Below are positions 59,240 through 64,000 of a stretch of DNA of 64,000 nt, in pieces. Position 1 is the stretch's first letter; every line of letters begins with the position of its first letter. The position numbers were made by a program, and so were the translations under genes. The notes beneath the pieces were generated by a model, which was given only the letters and a program-made list of their open reading frames with translations, was not told the DNA's origin and ran no database searches. Origin of the DNA: Bacillota bacterium (GTDB taxonomy: Bacteria; Bacillota; Negativicutes; Sporomusales; UBA7701); NCBI GenBank assembly GCA_023415775.1, contig JAEZJM010000010.1, forward strand, positions 1 through 64,000, read 5' to 3'.

Positions 59240-59418
59240 GCGCCATCTGCGGCGCACCCGCAAGGGGCAGGCCGCAGTTCTAGACGCTGAAGCGTCAAGA
59301 ACTTGCGCACTTGCTCCTCCGGTGCGCCCCGCACATGCACATGAGAACTTCGTCTATAGCATCGAACGCTGATAAGACACTCGTAATCAGAACGTGCATC
59401 TGGCACTTTCTCAGCAAC
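59240..59418. repeat. dispersed repeat, composite copy R5
   Basis: Left end CGCCATCTGCGGCG, right end GTGCATCTGGCACTTTCT. Contains the inner module ACCCGCAAGGGG-C-AGGCCGC plus the hairpin AGTTCT...GACGCTGAAGCGTC...AGAACT, shared in structure with R3. The rest of the centre is diverged. Starts right after the dehydrogenase stop. Confidence 0.7.
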
Positions 59419-59430
59419 ATTGGGTTGCCT

Positions 59431-59475
59431 ACAGGCCGCCGACAACCCCGGTTGCGGGCATGTCGGCGGCCCTGT
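59431..59475. terminator. long near-perfect hairpin, probable transcript end
   Basis: ACAGGCCGCCGACA pairs with TGTCGGCGGC-CTGT (one bulged C), with an inner CCCG-GTTG-CGGG; about 45 nt fully paired, followed by a weak T-rich stretch. No gene in 59239-59571. Confidence 0.5.
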
Positions 59476-59571
59476 CATTTTCGCCGCGGAAAAAAGCCGC
59501 CGGCGGGAGGGAGTCCCGCCGCGCGCGGCGAATATAAACCCAAAACCTGGTTTCTACGGAAGGACAATAGC

Positions 59572-60006
59572 ATGGCTAAAAAAACGCTGTGGCGTCTGGC
59601 AATCGTACTGACCCTCATCACCACCGTTTTCCTCCTCGTCCAGGCCGGTTTCTTCGCCGTGCAGGGCCCTCCGCCATCGCCGCCAGCCGCCGAGCCCGCC
59701 GCCGTCCCGCCTGCGCAACCTGTCGCCGAAAGCCCGTCGCCTGCCGCGGCCGCCAACCGGAGCGGCCAAATGAAGCTGGCGGACAAACCCGAAGCTTTCA
59801 CGCCCGCGCCGGCCGCCGACGCCGAATACTCCTACACGCTCAAAAAGCAGAGCAACGAGCGCGTAATCCTGCCCGGAGTCACAATCATGTCCGGCGCCAA
59901 AGGAATCAGCATAAAAACCGCCGACAAGGATGAGACCGTCCAGATCAAACGCGACGCCACCTATCCGACCAGCGCCTATCAGGTTATGTGGCACAAGAAA
60001 TACTAA
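59572..60006 (+). CDS. membrane-anchored protein with Pro/Ala linker (unknown)
   Basis: 144 residues. N-terminal membrane anchor (about 7-27, LWRLAIVLTLITTVFLLVQA), a Pro/Ala linker of about 45 residues, then a short conserved-looking domain (YSYTLKKQSNERVILPGVTI, ISIKTADKDETVQIKRDATY). Presumably faces the periplasm. Not recognised. A terminator follows its stop. Confidence 0.7.
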   Translation: MAKKTLWRLAIVLTLITTVFLLVQAGFFAVQGPPPSPPAAEPAAVPPAQPVAESPSPAAAANRSGQMKLADKPEAFTPAPAADAEYSYTLKKQSNERVILPGVTIMSGAKGISIKTADKDETVQIKRDATYPTSAYQVMWHKKY

Positions 60007-60027
60007 CCGGCGAATACCGCCGGTTTT
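60005..60027 (+). terminator. intrinsic terminator of the membrane-anchored protein gene
   Basis: AACCGGCG-AATAC-CGCCGGTTTTT directly at the stop codon. Confidence 0.9.
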
Positions 60028-60076
60028 TGCCGTCTGCGTCCAGGCGGCCGATGCCTTCAGAGCGGAGATGTTGTGT

Positions 60077-61606
60077 ATGAACGACGACCAAAACCAAGTC
60101 AATCGCGGCCCGATCGACCTCGCGCGGTTCATCAAGGGCCTCAGCATGGCCCTGGCCACCGGCGCCAAAACGCGCGACGCCCTCGACCTTCTCGTCCAGG
60201 AAGCCCAAGCGGCCGTCGGCTGTGACCATCTTTTCCTAAGCCGCTACGAAGCCGCCACCGAAACATTCCGGGCGGTCGCCTGGCGCAGCGGCGTCGACCC
60301 TGGCGACGTATCGCTCGAGAAAAAATTCATGGGCAGCAGCTACCTAAGCGGACAGCCCATTGCCATCCACGACCTTTCCCAGTACAACTACCGCCTGCGT
60401 CCAGGCGTCGCCCGCCTTGGCCTGCTGTCCCTGGTCGGCGTCCCCATCGTAACCGCTCAGGGAGTAATCGGCGTACTCGAAGCCTTCGCCGGCCAGCCCG
60501 ACCATTTTTCCGACCTCGACGCCGACCTGCTCGCGCTGTTTGCCCGGCAGGCGGCGGCCATCATCGAGCGCGCCGACTGCGAGCGCGAGGCAAAATACCG
60601 CATCGCCGAGAACGACTTTCTCGTCGAAGCCCTCAAGCTCGAACAGGCTTCGCTCGGCAGCCTGTTCTACAAAGTCGGCGAAACCTTCGCCTCTGTGCTC
60701 GGTGTCGACGGCATCGCCGTATTCGGCGTCGAGCCCGCGCTCCCCGACAGCCAGCTCCAGGAAGTCATGGCTCGCGGCTTCACCATGGCCGACATCGGTC
60801 GCCTCAAGACACTCTACGGCAAAGAACAGCTGCAGAAGCTGCTGCCCAACCCCGAAGACGGGCACAAAGGCCTGATCGTCAAGCAGACCTTCCGCCAGGG
60901 CGGCGCCGGCGCCGCCAAACTGCTCTACACCGTGCCGATCGCCTACCGGGAAAGCCTGCAAGGCCTGATCGTATTCTACTGGCGGCAGATCGACAAATCC
61001 GCCGACCCGGCCGCCCTGGAAAAATTTATTGAACGGACCGTCGGCCACGTCACAATGCTCCTCGGCCGCAAAGACATCTACGCCAACATCCAGCGGATAA
61101 GTTTCTACGACCTGCTCACCGGCCTGTCCAACCGGCGGATGTTCGACTACGTCTTCGACCGCGAAATCAAGAAAATGCGGCGCACCGCCAAACCCCTAAG
61201 CCTGCTTATGATCGACGTCGACTTCTTCAAAGCGATCAACGACGTTCACGGGCACCCGGCAGGCGACGCCGTGCTAGAGCAGCTCGGCGCCATCATCAAA
61301 GAAAGCTTCCGCAACGTCGACCTGGCCGCCCGCTACGGCGGCGAGGAATTCGCCGTCATTCTCCCCGACACCGACCGCGTCCTGGCGGTAGCCGTCGCCG
61401 AGCGTCTGCGTCTCAGGGTGTCCGAACATCAATTCCAGATCGGCAAAGGCTTCATCAACATCACGGTCAGCATCGGCGGCGCCACCATGCAGAGCCGCGA
61501 CAGAGCCGGCGAAGGCGTTGGCGAACGTCTCCTCGCCTCCGCCGACAAGGCCCTCTACCAGGCCAAGCAGATGGGTCGCGACATCACCATCTTCATTAAC
61601 GACTGA
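60077..61606 (+). CDS. GAF-GGDEF diguanylate cyclase
   Basis: 509 residues from ATG 60077 (MNDDQNQVNRGPID) with GGAG 9 bases upstream. A GAF domain about 20-170 and a second GAF-like region about 185-335, then GGDEF about 345-505 with active site ARYGGEEFAVIL (GGEEF, functional variant) and an I-site RNVD five residues earlier. Cytoplasmic sensor for a small ligand. Likely active and feedback inhibited. Confidence 0.94.
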   Translation: MNDDQNQVNRGPIDLARFIKGLSMALATGAKTRDALDLLVQEAQAAVGCDHLFLSRYEAATETFRAVAWRSGVDPGDVSLEKKFMGSSYLSGQPIAIHDLSQYNYRLRPGVARLGLLSLVGVPIVTAQGVIGVLEAFAGQPDHFSDLDADLLALFARQAAAIIERADCEREAKYRIAENDFLVEALKLEQASLGSLFYKVGETFASVLGVDGIAVFGVEPALPDSQLQEVMARGFTMADIGRLKTLYGKEQLQKLLPNPEDGHKGLIVKQTFRQGGAGAAKLLYTVPIAYRESLQGLIVFYWRQIDKSADPAALEKFIERTVGHVTMLLGRKDIYANIQRISFYDLLTGLSNRRMFDYVFDREIKKMRRTAKPLSLLMIDVDFFKAINDVHGHPAGDAVLEQLGAIIKESFRNVDLAARYGGEEFAVILPDTDRVLAVAVAERLRLRVSEHQFQIGKGFINITVSIGGATMQSRDRAGEGVGERLLASADKALYQAKQMGRDITIFIND

Positions 61607-61721
61607 CCGGGCGGCTGGAATACATTCACAACGGCAAAATCCGCGCCCCGTACATACTATACCTTAGAACATACCCGCCGCGGCCGTCAGGCCGACAATA
61701 GCGCAAAAGGACAACCACCGC

Positions 61722-62672
61722 ATGGACTTTTACAAACTCAACGCCTGGCTGGGGAAAAAAATGTACCTGGGAGTACTCGGCGCGCTCCTGGTCGGCTTCA
61801 ACTCGACCGTCGCCGACTCGCCCACGCTCCGCCTGGCCCTCATCGCCCTTTTCGGCTACGCCACCTTCGTCACCGCGCTCGAAACCAGCCTCGTCCAGTT
61901 CGGCAAAGTGCTCAGCAAACCGTGGGTCCCCCTATGGACCCTCTGCCTCGTCCACCTGGGTTCGCCGCTGATGGCCTGGCTGATGGGCTACACCTTCTAT
62001 CCCGACGACATCAGCGTCCGCACCGGCTACCTCGTCGCCGCCTCCGTGCCAGTCGGGGTTACCTCCGTCATCTGGACCTCGATCGCCAAGGGCAACGTGC
62101 CGGTAGCGCTCGTCACCCTGGCTTTGGACACCGTGCTCGTGCCCTTTTTCCTGCCCGCCTTCTTCCTCGTCACCGTCGGCCAGGCCATCCACATCGACTA
62201 CAAAGAAATGGCGCTGCAGCTTCTGTGGATGATAACCATCCCCAGCCTTGCCGGCATGGCCCTCCACGACCTCCTCAAAGAAAAAGCCGTCGCGTTCGCC
62301 AAAGGCATCGGCGGCATTACCGCCAAATCGACCTTCTACGGAGTCATCTTCCTCAACGCCGCCCTCGTCGCGCCCGCAGTAAACTGGAGCCCGGCGATGC
62401 TGAAAATGGTCCTCATCACCTTCGCTATCGTCGCCGCCAGCTACTTCCTCGGCTATCTGGGTTCCCTCTTCGTTAAGGGAAAGCCCCGCGACATCACCGT
62501 CGCCATGGTCTACAGCATCGGCATACGCAACATCAGCTCCGGGCTCGTGCTTGCCATAGCCCATTTCCCGCCCGCCGTCGCCGTGCCCATCACCCTCTTC
62601 ATGCTCTTCCAGCAGCCCCTCGCCTCGCTCGTACCGCCGATCTTCAATCGCCTGGCCAAACCGGAACAATAA
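61722..62672 (+). CDS. BASS/SBF family (bile acid:Na+ symporter-like) transporter
   Basis: 316 residues, about ten membrane helices. Family features: the crossover helices with SVPVGVTSVIWTSIAKGN and SIGIRNISSGLVLAIAHF. These transporters in bacteria move organic acids such as pyruvate or pantoate using sodium. Monocistronic, with a perfect terminator. Confidence 0.9.
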   Translation: MDFYKLNAWLGKKMYLGVLGALLVGFNSTVADSPTLRLALIALFGYATFVTALETSLVQFGKVLSKPWVPLWTLCLVHLGSPLMAWLMGYTFYPDDISVRTGYLVAASVPVGVTSVIWTSIAKGNVPVALVTLALDTVLVPFFLPAFFLVTVGQAIHIDYKEMALQLLWMITIPSLAGMALHDLLKEKAVAFAKGIGGITAKSTFYGVIFLNAALVAPAVNWSPAMLKMVLITFAIVAASYFLGYLGSLFVKGKPRDITVAMVYSIGIRNISSGLVLAIAHFPPAVAVPITLFMLFQQPLASLVPPIFNRLAKPEQ

Positions 62673-62698
62673 AAGGCGCCCTTCCAGGCGCCTTTTTT
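62671..62698. terminator. bidirectional terminator
   Basis: AAAAGGCGCC-CTTCCA-GGCGCCTTTTTT between convergent genes. Confidence 0.92.
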
Positions 62699-62699
62699 A

Positions 62700-62990
62700 C
62701 TATTTTCGCAGTTCGATCAGGCGGATGATATCCACCAGATAATCGCTGATCAGCGGGATATTTATCAGGATAAGCCGCCTCAGCACCTCGATCACGACCG
62801 CGAAAACGACCGTCGTCCCGATCGCGAACCCCAGGCCGCGGGCGATGCCGGCGATAAAATTCGTCACCACCAGCCGGCGCGGCTTTTCCAGCAGCTCCAG
62901 GTAATCGGCGATCCGCATCGCCTCCAGGCGTTCGACCAGCCGCCGCAGATGATCGGCGGACGGCTCCTTCTCCGGGCCGTGGCTGTTCAT
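62700..62990 (-). CDS. DUF5665 family membrane protein
   Basis: 96 residues. ATG (MNSHGPEKEPSADHLRR) with GGAGGG 6 bases upstream. A helical, charged N-terminus (LRRLVERLEAMRIADYLELL), the DUF5665-type block NFIAGIARGLGFAIGTTVVF with one membrane helix, and an amphipathic C-terminal helix. Function unknown; typical of spore-forming Firmicutes. Confidence 0.82.
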   Translation of the reverse strand: MNSHGPEKEPSADHLRRLVERLEAMRIADYLELLEKPRRLVVTNFIAGIARGLGFAIGTTVVFAVVIEVLRRLILINIPLISDYLVDIIRLIELRK

Positions 62991-63215
62991 GCTTCCCTCC
63001 GTAGTTCCCGCCGGGGGCTTTCTCGTAAAATGTATTCGTCGCCCGGGACCGTTATTCCTTCGCAACGGCCGGCTCCAGCAGGCGGGGAGACAGCGGGGCG
63101 TACTCCCGGGGGCAGGGGGGAAGGGACTTTTTTCCCGTTTTTTTAGGACCTAAGTCCCTGGTAGTTTGTTGGCAAAAGTAATAAAATTTTCTTATAGTCT
63201 CATTTATTGCCGTCC

Positions 63216-63274
63216 GCACGGGTCGCAGCCCAGTATCGTCTGCTCACCCGTGCTCAAGCAGATAGGGGTGCAGT
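63216..63274 (+). ncRNA. structured leader with predicted pseudoknot before the HD-GYP gene
   Basis: Stem 1 GCACGGGT (63216-63223) with ACCCGTGC (63246-63253); stem 2 TCTGCT (63239-63244, in the loop of stem 1) with AGCAGA (63257-63262), which makes an H-type pseudoknot ending just before the AGGGG ribosome site. Not matched to a known riboswitch class. Confidence 0.4.
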
Positions 63275-64000
63275 ATGCAGCGCGTGTCCCTCGCCGTCTT
63301 ACAGCCCGGTATGACCGTCGCCAGTAACGTGCGCGGCGCCGACGGCCGGCTGCTCGTCAGAAACGGCATGGTCCTAACCGACGCCAGCATCAGAAAACTC
63401 AACAACCTGGGCATCGGCTCGATCTACATAAAAAACCCGCTTTTCGAAGCTATCGACGTGCCCGAACTCGTGCGCGAGGATACAAGGGTAAAGCTCATCC
63501 GGGAGCTCCAGACAGCCTACGGCGACTACCAGAAAAGCGGCGACCTCGACACCCTGGCCCTGCGCAGCGAAGTAAAAAATATGGTAGCGGAGATCATCGG
63601 CAACCGCGAATCCATGATCCACACCTTCGACCTGCGCACCTATCAGGACTACGTCTACGCCCACTCGGTCAACGTCGCCATAATCTCCGTCCTCATCGCC
63701 CTCAACCTTGACTACAACGAAGCAAAACTGATCGACCTCGCCCTCGGCGCCCTCCTCCACGACATCGGCATGCTCACCGTTCCCAAGGAAGTCATCCTCA
63801 AAGTGGGCAACCTCACCTCCGCCGAATCCGCAGCCATGCAGCGGCACGCCGACGCAGGCTTCGAAATAATCCGCAAACGCCGGGAAATATCCACCCTCGC
63901 CGCCCACGTCGCCTTCCAGCATCACGAACGCTTTGACGGCACAGGCTATCCGCGCCGTCTCAAAGGCGAAGAAATCCACGAATATGCCCGTATCGTCGCC
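63275..64000 (+). CDS. HD-GYP domain cyclic-di-GMP phosphodiesterase, 3'-truncated by window edge
   Basis: First 242 residues. N-terminal DUF3391-like region (VSLAVLQPGMTVASNVRGAD ... GSIYIKNP) and the HD-GYP domain with LHDIGMLTVPKEVILK and HHERFDGTGYP. ATG with AGGGGTG upstream. No membrane segment. Breaks down cyclic di-GMP. The leader holds overlapping stems. Confidence 0.92.
   Translation, partial: MQRVSLAVLQPGMTVASNVRGADGRLLVRNGMVLTDASIRKLNNLGIGSIYIKNPLFEAIDVPELVREDTRVKLIRELQTAYGDYQKSGDLDTLALRSEVKNMVAEIIGNRESMIHTFDLRTYQDYVYAHSVNVAIISVLIALNLDYNEAKLIDLALGALLHDIGMLTVPKEVILKVGNLTSAESAAMQRHADAGFEIIRKRREISTLAAHVAFQHHERFDGTGYPRRLKGEEIHEYARIVA

Overview
The window looks like a chromosomal segment of a GC-rich, diderm, probably endospore-forming Firmicute of the Negativicutes/Sporomusaceae type. 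This is an inference from content. Outer-membrane export parts (an RND pump, an ABC pump with a TolC-type channel) sit beside Firmicute-style regulation: a SAM-I riboswitch, a guanine-class purine riboswitch, BirA-type operators, strong AGGAGG ribosome sites and intrinsic terminators. There is also a DUF3794 (SPOCS, spore-associated) protein. No phage, plasmid, IS transposase or CRISPR array was seen. GC is high almost throughout; the most obvious AT-rich intergenic stretch is about 42.18-42.36 kb.

Layout. 0-8.2 kb: the 3' end of an RND pump gene converges on a MacAB-TolC-like operon that lies downstream of an OmpR/EnvZ-type two-component system. 8.3-10 kb: phosphate transporter with its DUF47 partner. 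10-11 kb: a gene graveyard (MFS transporter and YqeB remnants). 11-15.3 kb: a GpgS-like glycosyltransferase, then S-box-controlled metX-metY. 15.3-18.2 kb: FRG and DUF1653 proteins, bioB with two BirA-type operators, and a 43-residue peptide gene. 18.2-22.7 kb: chemoreceptor, and an ArsR/SmtB repressor with its P-type metal ATPase. 23.2-28.3 kb: purine riboswitch, a three-subunit molybdenum hydroxylase and an NCS2 purine permease. 28.4-35.8 kb: small cell-envelope and cytoplasmic proteins, tRNA-Gln and tRNA-Lys, an SGNH hydrolase, a PAS-GGDEF protein, a cupin, a lipoprotein, an acetyltransferase and YmaF. 35.9-42 kb: asparagine synthetase, a split D-glutamate-cyclase gene pair, a class III CoA-transferase and a DMT exporter. 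42-49.6 kb: M23 peptidase, WG-repeat protein, HAD phosphatase, a membrane coiled-coil protein, split TauE/SafE, MobB, a hydrolase and an orphan pseudopilin. 49.7-54.5 kb: PTS enzyme I, CYTH-CHAD, SixA and a His/Cys-rich DUF3794 protein. 54.7-64 kb: cyclic-di-GMP enzymes, LysR with a 2-hydroxyacid dehydrogenase, a BASS transporter, DUF5665, and a truncated HD-GYP gene at the window end.

How the parts connect. The purine operon needs molybdenum cofactor, and MobB (47.9 kb) and a truncated YqeB relic (10.7 kb) belong to the same molybdenum theme. Methionine, biotin and purine genes each have a readable cis-regulator. Four cyclic-di-GMP turnover proteins fall within the window. PtsI, SixA and CHAD lie together and suggest phosphohistidine/polyphosphate biology.

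Most unusual items: a five-copy dispersed palindromic repeat, two copies of which carry an inner hairpin whose stem shows compensatory base changes; the operon version of the vertebrate D-glutamate cyclase fusion; the metal-binding tandem repeats inserted in a DUF3794 domain; a guanine-class riboswitch in front of a purine-oxidising operon; and a probable CTG start codon defined by an adjacent promoter and ribosome site.
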